Positions 1-8,340 of a stretch of 64,000 bases of DNA are shown here, in pieces. This stretch comes from Paenibacillus sp. 19GGS1-52 (GTDB lineage Bacteria; Bacillota; Bacilli; Paenibacillales; Paenibacillaceae): contig NZ_CP059724.1 of NCBI RefSeq assembly GCF_022369515.1, positions 6,758,001 through 6,822,000 on the forward strand, given 5' to 3'. Below the pieces are notes generated by a model that did not search any database, was not told the DNA's origin, and worked only from the letters and a program-made list of their open reading frames with translations. Position 1 is the first letter of the stretch. Every line of letters starts with the position of its first letter. Position numbers and translations under genes: made by a program.

Positions 1-324
1 CTCCGGTCCAATCTTGAAATCAGAGTGCCCCTTAACGCCGGACAAGTGACCCACTGGTGCCGCATTTCCAGCAGCTGGATTGCTTATCTCTGGAGTGCGC
101 GCAGCCGGTGCTGGAGCGATGGATACCAACTCAGGTCCTGCCGGCAGAACCTCTGCTGGCAGGTTAGTTCTAGAGCGCCTGCCCCCCAGAATACCATATG
201 TTGCACCGGCAACCGGGAGCAGCAAGGAGAGCAGTTCTGGCAGAAAAGCGCTCGTCAATACAGCAACTGCATAACCGATACCGGTATACAGCAATATTTT
301 CGACTTAGAATAAATGGTTCTCAC
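1..324 (-). CDS. Partial membrane-anchored protein of the ter operon
   Basis: This frame is open from a GTG at 324 to the left edge, so only the first 108 residues are visible. The N-terminus carries basic residues followed by a hydrophobic stretch at about residues 10-45, long enough for one or two membrane segments, then a Pro/Ala-rich, probably disordered region. It lies about 25 bp downstream of the ATP-grasp gene on the same strand and is probably co-transcribed with it. The start is uncertain: the best Shine-Dalgarno (AGAGGTGAG) overlaps the GTG itself and fits an ATT codon or a TTG further in. I do not recognise a family. In related ter loci the next genes include TelA/YceH-type or YceG-type proteins, but nothing here proves that identity. 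Confidence 0.5.
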   Translation of the reverse strand, partial: MRTIYSKSKILLYTGIGYAVAVLTSAFLPELLSLLLPVAGATYGILGGRRSRTNLPAEVLPAGPELVSIAPAPAARTPEISNPAAGNAAPVGHLSGVKGHSDFKIGPE

Positions 325-349
325 CTCTTGTGAGTGTGTTTGATGATGC

Positions 350-1405
350 TTAATTCACGGTGTCATGAACAGCTGATTCACCGTTTATTCTCATAATTAA
401 TGGTTGTTCCACATGGCTGGCCAATACATTGTCTGCGAATCCAGCAGGTTGAACCTCGCCGCCGAGCGCACTTTTGACCGCCAGGTAAGGGAAATTAATG
501 CCAGACAGACAGGAAATATGCAAACCTCCGGACATGCGGGGGTTGATCTCAAGCAGCTTGGGCGTTGCCCCACTGTACTTCATTTGAATATTGAAATTAA
601 AAGGTATTTTATAGGTTTCCGCTACGCGGGAAGCAATCAGCTCGAGCTCCGGTATATGCTCCATCAATCGCAGACGCCCACCCGCCTTGCGGCGTGGCAC
701 AGCTGCTAAAAGTTTACCATTCTCATCCGCCAGACAATCTATACTATATTCATAACCCTCCAGCAGCTCCATCACCATCAGATCAGGGAAGAAAGTCTCA
801 CTGGAAAGAATACGATAAGCCTCATCAAAAGAAATCAACGGTGTCACATGCCCGAATAACTCCTGCAGAGGACTGCGGTCATTGTCAATAATCCGGAAGC
901 CTAAGCCGCCTTCTGTTTCAGTAGGTTTAAAGCAGACACGATGGCCTTTAGCTACAAGATCCTGATAGGCAACTTTAAATTGCTCTACCGTACGAACCAC
1001 ATGATAATCGGGGATGATCATAATGCCTTTGTCTGTAACACTTTCATAGAACTTGCCCTTATCCATAATGGTCTCCAGCAGATCAAGATCTCGACAGACC
1101 AGAACCTTCGTGCCAATGGCATCAAACATAGGGGCATGTAAGGCGATATCCAGCATATGCAGTCGTGGAATAAAAATATCGATCTCATTACGGCGACAAA
1201 AATCAACACAGAATTGAACGTACTCGATTCCTTTCAGGGCCGGTTCGGTTCCAGCAACGTCAGCGCCTTGCAGTGACATATGCTGGGGATCGGGGTGGGT
1301 AGCGAATATTTGGAACGGGATGCCGTCCTCGTTATTCCGGATGAGATTCATGTAATGAAAAGCCACGGAAAACCAGCGATTGAAATATATATTTACCTTT
1401 TTCAT
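350..1405 (-). CDS. Ter-operon ATP-grasp ligase
   Basis: This 351-residue protein has an ATP-grasp layout: an N-terminal Rossmann-like part, a central nucleotide-binding part (KPTETEGGLGFRI near 160; MELLEGYEYSID near 215) and the metal-binding segment LLEINPRMSGGLH near 285. ATP-grasp enzymes couple ATP hydrolysis to joining a carboxylate to an amine or thiol. The context (CitE-like lyase, two PRTases, HAD) matches the ter-associated biosynthetic module, which Anantharaman, Iyer and Aravind proposed makes a nucleoside-like metabolite; Pfam has a dedicated family, ATPgrasp_Ter. The start ATG overlaps the HAD stop by 4 nt (ATGA), implying translational coupling. The substrate is unknown. Confidence 0.88.
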   Translation of the reverse strand: MKKVNIYFNRWFSVAFHYMNLIRNNEDGIPFQIFATHPDPQHMSLQGADVAGTEPALKGIEYVQFCVDFCRRNEIDIFIPRLHMLDIALHAPMFDAIGTKVLVCRDLDLLETIMDKGKFYESVTDKGIMIIPDYHVVRTVEQFKVAYQDLVAKGHRVCFKPTETEGGLGFRIIDNDRSPLQELFGHVTPLISFDEAYRILSSETFFPDLMVMELLEGYEYSIDCLADENGKLLAAVPRRKAGGRLRLMEHIPELELIASRVAETYKIPFNFNIQMKYSGATPKLLEINPRMSGGLHISCLSGINFPYLAVKSALGGEVQPAGFADNVLASHVEQPLIMRINGESAVHDTVN

Positions 1406-2235
1406 TGTGGCCCAACTCCCAATGCTGTTAAATTATTATAAATATTGCTTACATACTGCAAAATCTCATCTCCGGCAAATACACCCGAGCGCTCCGTAAA
1501 GCGATACTTTGATTCTACAAGACCACTCTGCTGTTCCGCAAATATTTCTCCATGACAAGGTGCGATACAATAGTCGGCGCTATCCAACAGTCCTTTATCC
1601 AACAAGGAGTCTCCTGAAGCCACCATCGGCTCCGAATGGACCGTGCGCCGCACATGAATAATGGCATCGCTTTTGTTCACAGCCACTGGCACAACATACA
1701 GCTTACGCCCTTGTAAGGAGATTTTCCAGCCCAGGCCATACAGCCGTTCTGCCAGATGGGTAATCTCATCCATAGGCAGCAGATCACGATGCACAACAAA
1801 GGTGTAGAATAACTCATCGCAATACCGCTCGCTAATCATCCATTCTTCACGCACGACAGACCGGACAAGCACCTCAACCTCCTCTGCCTTAGCAGAGCCA
1901 CGCTCTACCAGCCTGCCTACAGAGGCTCTCCAGTCCTTGTCAATCACACCGCGGTGCAGAATATTCCCACCGTTACTCGTAATCGCATAATCCGGGATTA
2001 TGGTTTCCTGAAACAGGTTAATCCGCTTATATTGCTGAATTGTACGCGTAGTAACTGGCATGAAAATAATACTTGAGGTGAGCTTCTTCAACTGGTCCAG
2101 CGTTTGCTGGGAAATGTATGAAACCGTTCTTCCCTCAATGATCTCGGCTGGAACCAGACCTGGCGAATCCTCAGGAACACCGATCGCACTGAGGGAGTAG
2201 ATTAACGTACGGTCCAGATCACTGGCGTAGATCAT
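1402..2235 (-). CDS. HAD-superfamily hydrolase of the ter biosynthetic module
   Basis: The protein has 277 residues. The N-terminus holds HAD motif I (DLDRTL, D6/D8), and a late GDSLLDKGLLDSADY segment near 210 fits motifs III/IV. It resembles sucrose-phosphate-phosphatase or Cof-like HAD enzymes and probably dephosphorylates a sugar-phosphate or nucleotide intermediate. It overlaps the PRTase/PELOTA gene upstream and the ATP-grasp gene downstream by 4 nt each, so stoichiometric expression is likely. The family assignment is firm; its step in the pathway is inferred from the operon. Confidence 0.87.
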   Translation of the reverse strand: MIYASDLDRTLIYSLSAIGVPEDSPGLVPAEIIEGRTVSYISQQTLDQLKKLTSSIIFMPVTTRTIQQYKRINLFQETIIPDYAITSNGGNILHRGVIDKDWRASVGRLVERGSAKAEEVEVLVRSVVREEWMISERYCDELFYTFVVHRDLLPMDEITHLAERLYGLGWKISLQGRKLYVVPVAVNKSDAIIHVRRTVHSEPMVASGDSLLDKGLLDSADYCIAPCHGEIFAEQQSGLVESKYRFTERSGVFAGDEILQYVSNIYNNLTALGVGPQ

Positions 2236-3383
2236 TCACTCTCTCCCTTCAGCGGTTTAATAATCCCGCAGCAGGAATACGTTAGTCCCGGAAACACCTC
2301 AACAGGTACGCCCCGATCCTCGGCCAGCAGCAGTATATGCCGCAGATTCGGGTTATCCATAGTATCGACAAGAATTTTCCAAGGTACTCTGCGCAGCAGC
2401 ACCCGAGTTGTCTCACCTACTCCGGGTTTAACCAGATTAATATCAGCTATACCGAAGGTTTCCTGAATACTCTTAATATCACGAAGGCCCGCCCAGGTAA
2501 TGTCTGGTGGAGACTTCAGCATCAGGCTGGCAATCTGCAGAGCCTCTTCTGTGACTGAAGGGAAATATGGACAAATCGCCTCAATAAAAACATTGGATAA
2601 ATCCGTGTCCAGCCATTCTTTATAAAATTTCGCCCCATGAAATTCTTCGGGTCCGATCAGATCATCACGCAGCACTGTGCGGCTCATCAAACCCGATACC
2701 GTAGAGTTCAAGCAGGCGCTTGGAATTAGGTAATCTTCTCTCGTCCCAAAGGTCCCAGAGCAATTCCCGGGATCGGCCAGCACGGCCAGATCATCATTCA
2801 AGCGAATGCCATATTTCTTATCGAGGCTGTTGCAAGCTTCAATTAATACCTGACGAATGGCTCCTTTTCCTGTCCAGCCATCGATAAACTGCAGGTCAGC
2901 ATCCAGTCCATGCTGTTGCAGCATGTAGAGGATTGCATTCTCATCAATACCTTTACCTCGGATAATAGAGATGCTATAATGCGGCAGATCTCTTCCGTAT
3001 CGCTCCGCTATATAACGCTTAATCAGTACACCTATCGGCGTTCCCGCTCTAGCCAAAGAGACGAGGACACAGTTAGGTTTCCTCTGAGCAACAATCATCT
3101 CGGAAACAACGGCTACAGCCAGTGCGACTTTCTCCGCTGATTGCTGCAGCGTCTCATGAAATAATTCAATATATTGCTCTGTTGGCTGATATTCAACGGG
3201 AAGCATTTCGGAATAATGTGTACCGGATTGAATCGCTTCCTCCCGTTCTGCTGTAGCTCGCTCCAGTGTAACCGCGCTAAGATCCTTTAATAGAAAGGTA
3301 ACATCTGACGCAGGATAGCTGCCCAAGGGAACCGGTGAGGTTATTCTTCTGTTCAAAATCTCTTCTGTGCCTGTTCCCTTCAT
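2232..3383 (-). CDS. Phosphoribosyltransferase with C-terminal PELOTA-like RNA-binding domain
   Basis: The protein has 383 residues. The N-terminal two thirds look like a type I PRTase: a beta strand with LVSLARAGTPIGVL near 108-120 and a PRPP-loop-like FIDGWTGKGAI at about 167-177. The last ~55 residues (KILVDTMDNPNLRHILLLAE, then a GLTYSCCG segment) match the PELOTA_1 module that Pfam describes at the C-terminus of ter-linked PRTases. The same family appears in databases as StiP 'cysteine protease', a name I would not trust here. It probably attaches or transfers a ribosyl phosphate in the ter pathway. It overlaps both neighbours by 4 nt. Confidence 0.85.
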   Translation of the reverse strand: MKGTGTEEILNRRITSPVPLGSYPASDVTFLLKDLSAVTLERATAEREEAIQSGTHYSEMLPVEYQPTEQYIELFHETLQQSAEKVALAVAVVSEMIVAQRKPNCVLVSLARAGTPIGVLIKRYIAERYGRDLPHYSISIIRGKGIDENAILYMLQQHGLDADLQFIDGWTGKGAIRQVLIEACNSLDKKYGIRLNDDLAVLADPGNCSGTFGTREDYLIPSACLNSTVSGLMSRTVLRDDLIGPEEFHGAKFYKEWLDTDLSNVFIEAICPYFPSVTEEALQIASLMLKSPPDITWAGLRDIKSIQETFGIADINLVKPGVGETTRVLLRRVPWKILVDTMDNPNLRHILLLAEDRGVPVEVFPGLTYSCCGIIKPLKGESE

Positions 3384-4807
3384 CTCGCTACATCCTCCAC
3401 TTCTGAATCTTTCGGGCTTAACACAATAAGATGTACTTTATGGCCTGCCAGCTTCTTCAAGATATCCGTCATCGGCTCTATTCGCTGCCTTGGAACATCA
3501 CGCTCAATTAGCACGAATATATCGTCATACTGACCAGGATCAACATTATAAATAAAGTTGGTAATTTCCGGGTCTCCTGCAGATGGATAAGCTTCAGCGC
3601 TGTGCACACCATAATCGGATCTGCGCTCAGGATGAATTGGACTGCGAGTAGACGATTGATAAGAGACACCCTCGCCCATTTCGGCGGCGATCCGCATCGG
3701 CAGATACATAAACTCACCCACACCCATGATCATTGCCCGTGGACCTTCACGCAACTCACGCAGCTGAGCTGCAATCCTGCTTACACCCTGATCAATCTCT
3801 TTATTATTAGGTGACTCCAATCCGAAGCGCCCACTGTTTTTCACATAAGGAGATTTATTGATCTCTCCATAGGAATCTCTAGAGCTCACCGGCAGTCGCT
3901 CCAAGCTATCCTGCACATAAGTAGTCACAACTGGAGCATCAGTTGAAGGCGCCGTGTCCTGGTCTCCTCCAGCCCTTAGAAGAGGTACCCCCGTCACTTC
4001 TATACTGCCCTGGAGCAAGCATAACGAAGTGATGCGGATCCCCAGCTCCTGCTCTAAATCATTATAAGTCTGAACGTTCTTCCCAGTCCTCCAATCAAGA
4101 ATGGAAGCAACTACATATTCCTGCCGTGGGAACTTGGAGTGGATATCACGGATCGTATTGATTGCTGTATTTCCGGTAGTAATCTCATCATCAACCAATA
4201 TAATCGGCTCGGTTCCTGATAATAACCCTGGGTTTAGGGCATAACATAAATGAGCTACCGCATGAGAGTGCTCTTCTTCAAAACTCACAACCGACTCCAG
4301 CTCAGGAATGTCTTCACGAGTAGTATGAATATATGATGCACCAGCGGCAAACATGTTGAACATACTATGACCTAGTGCCGTTGCTGTCTCGGCAAAGCCG
4401 ATAAAGACAACCGGATGAGGTAGAATTAACCGTGCAGATAATAAATCATGGTAAGCTTCCTCAGCTTGGTCCGGATGAATCAGCCCGTGTACTGCTTTGT
4501 TCAGCAGCTCCTCCATCTGTCCCGCATCTGCTGTGTCTTTGTTCATCTCCTGATACAACAACAGCCCCAAAGCAGCTCCACTTAACAGCGGAGTAAACGG
4601 ATTTACAGGGATATGCTTGCCTAGCACCTTGCTGACGAACAAAAAGGAGCGCTTCTTGTTAATTCGTGCCGCCATGGAGAATAATGAATCTAGCGGCATA
4701 TTAAAGGGGTTGGACGTTTCAGTTACAGTAACCTGCAGGTTCTCGACAATATTATACGTGTGTGTATTCGTTCTCGGGCAATAACCCGACAAAATGCTGT
4801 TGTTCAT
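3380..4807 (-). CDS. Ter-operon phosphoribosyltransferase with TRSP domain
   Basis: This 475-residue protein has a clear PRPP-binding loop, VDDEITTGNT, at residues 205-214, the hallmark of type I phosphoribosyltransferases. The C-terminal part holds the literal TRSP signature (SSTRSPIHPE, 386-395) that names the TRSP domain found C-terminal to PRTase_2 in ter operons. The start at 4807 has GGGGTG upstream and overlaps the lyase gene by 56 nt; no better downstream start is visible, so the long overlap seems real. It probably forms or uses an N-ribosyl bond in the predicted nucleoside-like product. Confidence 0.88.
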   Translation of the reverse strand: MNNSILSGYCPRTNTHTYNIVENLQVTVTETSNPFNMPLDSLFSMAARINKKRSFLFVSKVLGKHIPVNPFTPLLSGAALGLLLYQEMNKDTADAGQMEELLNKAVHGLIHPDQAEEAYHDLLSARLILPHPVVFIGFAETATALGHSMFNMFAAGASYIHTTREDIPELESVVSFEEEHSHAVAHLCYALNPGLLSGTEPIILVDDEITTGNTAINTIRDIHSKFPRQEYVVASILDWRTGKNVQTYNDLEQELGIRITSLCLLQGSIEVTGVPLLRAGGDQDTAPSTDAPVVTTYVQDSLERLPVSSRDSYGEINKSPYVKNSGRFGLESPNNKEIDQGVSRIAAQLRELREGPRAMIMGVGEFMYLPMRIAAEMGEGVSYQSSTRSPIHPERRSDYGVHSAEAYPSAGDPEITNFIYNVDPGQYDDIFVLIERDVPRQRIEPMTDILKKLAGHKVHLIVLSPKDSEVEDVAR

Positions 4808-5963
4808 GTAACACCCCGTATATTTGAGATCGTAGTAAAATACGTTTTGCCCAATTCAAGTGCGGCTTAATTTCATTCATCTTATTATAGTATTGGCTCT
4901 TGAACACTCCACGGCTGCCATCATTGCTCTCTACGATACTTAGGGCGTCAACATATTCCTCGTGCATGACTGTGTACATCGCCTGAACAGGTCTGAGGTG
5001 AGAAGGATGTATAATCGTTTTGCCTATAATCCCATTTTCTTTATCCAAAATCACTTCACGAATGAGTCCGTCTATGGCACTGGAAATATAGCTGTTGCGC
5101 ATCACACGCCCTTCACTCTTACCATACGTATCCTCAAACGGGGTCTGACGCAACTGCGGACGGAGCACCCGGTGTCCTTTATTCGTGAAATACTCCCAAA
5201 CCGGTCCCGAGATGACATAGCCCTCTTCCACCCGACCAAATATATTAATAATATCCGACATGCAGTCCCGGATAGGGGTCAGATCATAGATACTAATATC
5301 CGGACTACGACGCAATCCGAACAGACTGGAGAAATCCGTAGCGCCAATTCTGACGTTCAGCACATAATCACGGTAGTCACCTAGCAAATCACGGATGGCC
5401 AACAAGCTCTCCAACCGACTCTCCCGATAAATTATAGGAGCACTTTCCAGAATAGGCATCCCATAGAGTACTGGAGCCGAATAGCTGCGTGAGCTATTGT
5501 AATCGGCAATCGCTTCAAAATATTCCACACCATTCTCTGCTGTAAACTTAGGAAAAACGAAACCGGTCAAGATCGAAATTAAAGAACCCAGCCGGAAAAT
5601 CAGCTGTTGTAATTGATATGGATTGCGTACACGAATAAAAAGGAGTGGAAGACTGTTATCCCCATCCGTATTGTTCTCTGCATATGCGGCCAGAAAAGCA
5701 AGATGTCGGACGATAGATTGCTCGGCGTGATCAACCTCGCCATCTCCAATAGCATCCTCAAGATCAATAATTACGGTTACCAGACCGGAGCTCTTAAGCT
5801 TCAGAATATCTTCAGCAACACTGACACGGGTAGCAGGCATATAAAGGGCTGCTCCAACAGCATTGGCCAGCAGTTCCTTGCGAGTATTATTATCAAATGT
5901 TATAGGCAGAGAGTGAAATAAAGATGTTTCTTGCTCTTGTGTCAGGTAATCGAAGTATCTCAA
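4752..5963 (-). CDS. CitE/HpcH-like C-C bond lyase of the ter module
   Basis: The protein has 403 residues. It shows the CitE/HpcH-HpaI TIM-barrel pattern: LYMPATR near 40, VIIDLEDAIGDGE near 64-76 (metal and substrate acidic residues) and FIRVRN near 108. It corresponds to the C-C_Bond_Lyase family described next to TerD/TerC genes. The start is a TTG at 5963 preceded by a strong GGGGGAAGGG. It is the first gene of the biosynthetic block; the 181-nt gap to terC contains four hairpins. The reaction is probably retro-aldol or Claisen cleavage of a small acid or CoA ester; the substrate is not known. Confidence 0.85.
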   Translation of the reverse strand: MRYFDYLTQEQETSLFHSLPITFDNNTRKELLANAVGAALYMPATRVSVAEDILKLKSSGLVTVIIDLEDAIGDGEVDHAEQSIVRHLAFLAAYAENNTDGDNSLPLLFIRVRNPYQLQQLIFRLGSLISILTGFVFPKFTAENGVEYFEAIADYNSSRSYSAPVLYGMPILESAPIIYRESRLESLLAIRDLLGDYRDYVLNVRIGATDFSSLFGLRRSPDISIYDLTPIRDCMSDIINIFGRVEEGYVISGPVWEYFTNKGHRVLRPQLRQTPFEDTYGKSEGRVMRNSYISSAIDGLIREVILDKENGIIGKTIIHPSHLRPVQAMYTVMHEEYVDALSIVESNDGSRGVFKSQYYNKMNEIKPHLNWAKRILLRSQIYGVLHEQQHFVGLLPENEYTHV

Positions 5964-5980
5964 GGCCCTTCCCCCTTATA

Positions 5981-6129
5981 GTTTTGCGACGCAAAACAAG
6001 CGCAGACTCTCTTCATAGAGAGTTGCAGAACCGACTATGCCGTCCTCTCGGGGACGGCATCCGGCTCTCTCAATTACAAGCAAAGGCCTACGCTATAAAT
6101 ATACGATTAACTCGAGAGGAATCTCCTCT
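5981..6129 (-). repeat. Four tandem short hairpins inside the ter operon
   Basis: Four perfect or near-perfect small stems lie in the untranslated gap between terC and the lyase gene: 5981-5997 (GTTTTGC/GCAAAAC, 3-nt loop), 6006-6023 (ACTCTCT/AGAGAGT, 4-nt loop), 6037-6060 (ATGCCGTCC/GGACGGCAT, 6-nt loop) and 6115-6129 (AGAGGA/TCCTCT, 3-nt loop). None is followed by a clear U tract on the operon strand. They could stabilise or direct processing of the mRNA, separating terD/terC expression from the biosynthetic genes. Confidence 0.6.
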
Positions 6130-6144
6130 GTAAAAATCCCCCTA

Positions 6145-6885
6145 TTACGCTTCCTTATCGGCCGCTCTTTTCTTCTTTCTGGAGCTGTAGAGAATGGTTC
6201 CTACGAAGACAGCAATCAGAATGGCGAAGAATGCAACTTGCGGCAATTCGTATCCGAAAGCACCTGCAAGCATCTTACCGGCAATAATCGCAATAAGCAG
6301 GAATGCAGCCTGCTCTAGTTCAGGGAATCGTTCAATGAGCCGCAAGAACAGCTGAGCTACGCCACGCATCATCAGCACACCCAGAACGCCACCCATGAAG
6401 AGCACCCAGACCTGGTTACTCAATCCAAACGCCGCAATTACACTGTCAATACTGAAAGCAATATCCATAAGTTCAACAAGCAGTACAGTTTTCCAAAAAG
6501 AGGTGCCTTTGTTCTTAATTTCTTCTTCGCTACCACCCTTAAATAATCCTTTATAAGCGATATAAAAGAGGTACAGCGCACCCAGAACCTTAACCAAAGT
6601 GAATCCAATAAGATAAGTTCCTAATCCAATAGCAATAAATCTGAATAAATAAGCCCCTAATATCCCGTAAAAGAGTGCCTTCTTCTGTTGATCTTTTGGC
6701 AGGTGCTTGACCATAACCGCAAGTACAAGCGCATTATCCGCAGAAAGCAAACCCTCCAGCAATACCAAACTTCCGATAATACCCCAACTGACCGGGTCAG
6801 AAAGCGTATTGACAACATCGCTCCATGAGAAAAAATGCCCGTAATTCTCACTAATGCTACTAAAAAAATTAATGAACCAGTCCAT
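6145..6885 (-). CDS. TerC family integral membrane protein
   Basis: This 246-residue protein is mostly hydrophobic with about seven predicted membrane helices. It has the TerC family acidic motifs in membrane segments: LLSADNALVLAVM near 48 and DIAFSIDSVIAAFG near 140. TerC/YceF/YkoY-type proteins are linked to metal (Mn2+) export or metallation of secreted proteins, and to envelope stress. It sits directly after the TerD genes, as in Bacillus subtilis yceCDEF, and is separated from the biosynthetic block by a hairpin-rich gap. The basic C-terminus is probably cytoplasmic. Confidence 0.93.
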   Translation of the reverse strand: MDWFINFFSSISENYGHFFSWSDVVNTLSDPVSWGIIGSLVLLEGLLSADNALVLAVMVKHLPKDQQKKALFYGILGAYLFRFIAIGLGTYLIGFTLVKVLGALYLFYIAYKGLFKGGSEEEIKNKGTSFWKTVLLVELMDIAFSIDSVIAAFGLSNQVWVLFMGGVLGVLMMRGVAQLFLRLIERFPELEQAAFLLIAIIAGKMLAGAFGYELPQVAFFAILIAVFVGTILYSSRKKKRAADKEA

Positions 6886-6913
6886 TACAATTCGCGCCCC
6901 CGGTTATATAAGT

Positions 6914-8209
6914 TTATTTACTGCCTGCTACCCAGCGCAGCCCCCACCTGTATGCCTGATCCATCTCCCGATGGCCGCTGAAATATTGCACAAGCCTTTC
7001 GATACTGAACGTTTCATTACTCACATTCTGGAATAGGGCAATTGCACACATCCCTTTGTGATTGTTATGCTCGTCCATATGCACAATAATGTCCGGCCCT
7101 CCACTCTGTTTAATAGTAACAATACCATCAGCTTCCAACCAGTTGGTAACACCTTTATAAATAAATGCAAAGATAAGAATCCGTTCAATTTCTGCAATCT
7201 TAGTACCGTTAATACGCAGATTCTCACCAGTTGTTACGGTTCCTGTGCGATCATCGCCATCGAGAAAGACGTAAGGAGGCTGGCTCAATGAACCAAATGA
7301 GTTACCCAGCGCTTGAACTACTCCCTTACTACCGTTCTTTAGCTCATATAAACATGCGAGGTCCAAATCCACCCCATTCTTGCGGCTAAATAGGCCTCCA
7401 CCTTGCTTCTGATTCCAGTTCAGGTTGATCAAGACTTCACCGAGACCACCAGCTGATTTCTTCAGGTTGATGGAATCGCCTTTTTTCTTCAGCTCGATCT
7501 TCTTCAGATTGAGATTCACTACCGGAGCTGGAGGAAACTCCTCTTGCCTCACGGGCAAAGGAGCCGCTAAGATTCGTGGTGGAATCTGTGGCTTAGGTTC
7601 TGGAATAGGCTCCGGTAATTTGTGTATAACCTCAGGCTGCGGAGCAGGGAGGGCTGGCTCATCAGCAACCTCTATTCCAAAGTTGCTACATAACTCCTTC
7701 AGTCCACCAGCAAAACCTGCTGCAATGGAGTTGAACTTCCACTCAGTGTTGTATCTATATAATTCTCCTACCACAACGGCCGTTTCCACAGAGAAATGAT
7801 TTCCAAGGTCACATCGGAGGATTTCCGAACCCGTCACCTGATTCAGAATACGAAAATAAGCCTCTTGGACTTGCCCAAAACTTTGACCCCTCTTCTCCCC
7901 ATCATAGATCGTAGTCGTAAAGGCGATCTTTATAATATCGGAAGGAATCTTATCCAGTTCAACTTCAAATTGCTTGAGCCCGCTCGCAGCAGGCACGTCC
8001 TTATATCTGATATAAGGTGTGTATGGATTATTATAGAAAATTAAATCATCATCGTTTCTCACTTTACCTTGCGCCCCAAGCAGAAAAGCAGAGGTATCTA
8101 TCTCTAACGTCGCTGGCGATTTCCAGCCGATCTCTACGGTTAGATGGTTAATTCCTGGGTTTCCTTTGGTTAGTTCAGCCTTTTGTCCTTTGACAACTTC
8201 AATGCTCAT
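6914..8209 (-). CDS. TerD-TerA fusion, stress-response protein
   Basis: The protein has 431 residues in three parts. Residues 1-190 are a TerD domain, 190-245 a Pro-rich linker (PEPIPEPKPQIPP), and 250-431 a TerA-like domain (DLDLACLYELKNGSKGVVQALG, then VFLDGDDRTG). The N-terminal TerD domain lacks the GDNxTGEGDGDDE segment that the three single-domain TerD proteins share, so its calcium site may be degenerate; the C-terminal half keeps DGDDRTG. TerD-type domains bind Ca2+ and are thought to form membrane-associated assemblies with TerC and TerB. The start has AAAGGTGG upstream. Confidence 0.9.
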   Translation of the reverse strand: MSIEVVKGQKAELTKGNPGINHLTVEIGWKSPATLEIDTSAFLLGAQGKVRNDDDLIFYNNPYTPYIRYKDVPAASGLKQFEVELDKIPSDIIKIAFTTTIYDGEKRGQSFGQVQEAYFRILNQVTGSEILRCDLGNHFSVETAVVVGELYRYNTEWKFNSIAAGFAGGLKELCSNFGIEVADEPALPAPQPEVIHKLPEPIPEPKPQIPPRILAAPLPVRQEEFPPAPVVNLNLKKIELKKKGDSINLKKSAGGLGEVLINLNWNQKQGGGLFSRKNGVDLDLACLYELKNGSKGVVQALGNSFGSLSQPPYVFLDGDDRTGTVTTGENLRINGTKIAEIERILIFAFIYKGVTNWLEADGIVTIKQSGGPDIIVHMDEHNNHKGMCAIALFQNVSNETFSIERLVQYFSGHREMDQAYRWGLRWVAGSK

Positions 8210-8242
8210 TCTTACGCCACCTTTATGAATGGAGTAATTAAA

Positions 8243-8290
8243 GGAGCCCTACAAAGTTTGAGACTTCATCCAAACTCATTGCGGGACTCC
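8243..8290 (-). other. Leader hairpin before the TerD-TerA gene
   Basis: A long two-part stem-loop: an outer GGAG(T)CCC/GGGCTCC stem and an inner perfect AGTTTG/CAAACT stem. It sits between the terminator at 8302-8332 and the ribosome site of the TerD-TerA gene. No U tract follows, so it is not a terminator by itself; it may act as a partner or stability element. Confidence 0.5.
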
Positions 8291-8301
8291 AAAATTTTTA
8301 G

Positions 8302-8332
8302 AAAAAGGGCAGAGTCGGTAAAGACCCCGCCC
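8302..8332 (-). terminator. Internal terminator or attenuator between terD genes
   Basis: On the minus strand GGGCGGGGTC pairs with GACTCTGCCC (10 bp counting G-U pairs, 6-nt loop) and is followed by TTTTTC. The position, inside the operon and just after a terD stop, suggests partial termination that keeps the small TerD proteins above the downstream genes. Confidence 0.72.
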
Positions 8333-8340
8333 AAAGATTG

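Noticed and set aside
25..333. Plus-strand frame at the left edge
   Set aside because: It is the shadow of the minus-strand membrane-protein frame, which has a hydrophobic core and operon context.
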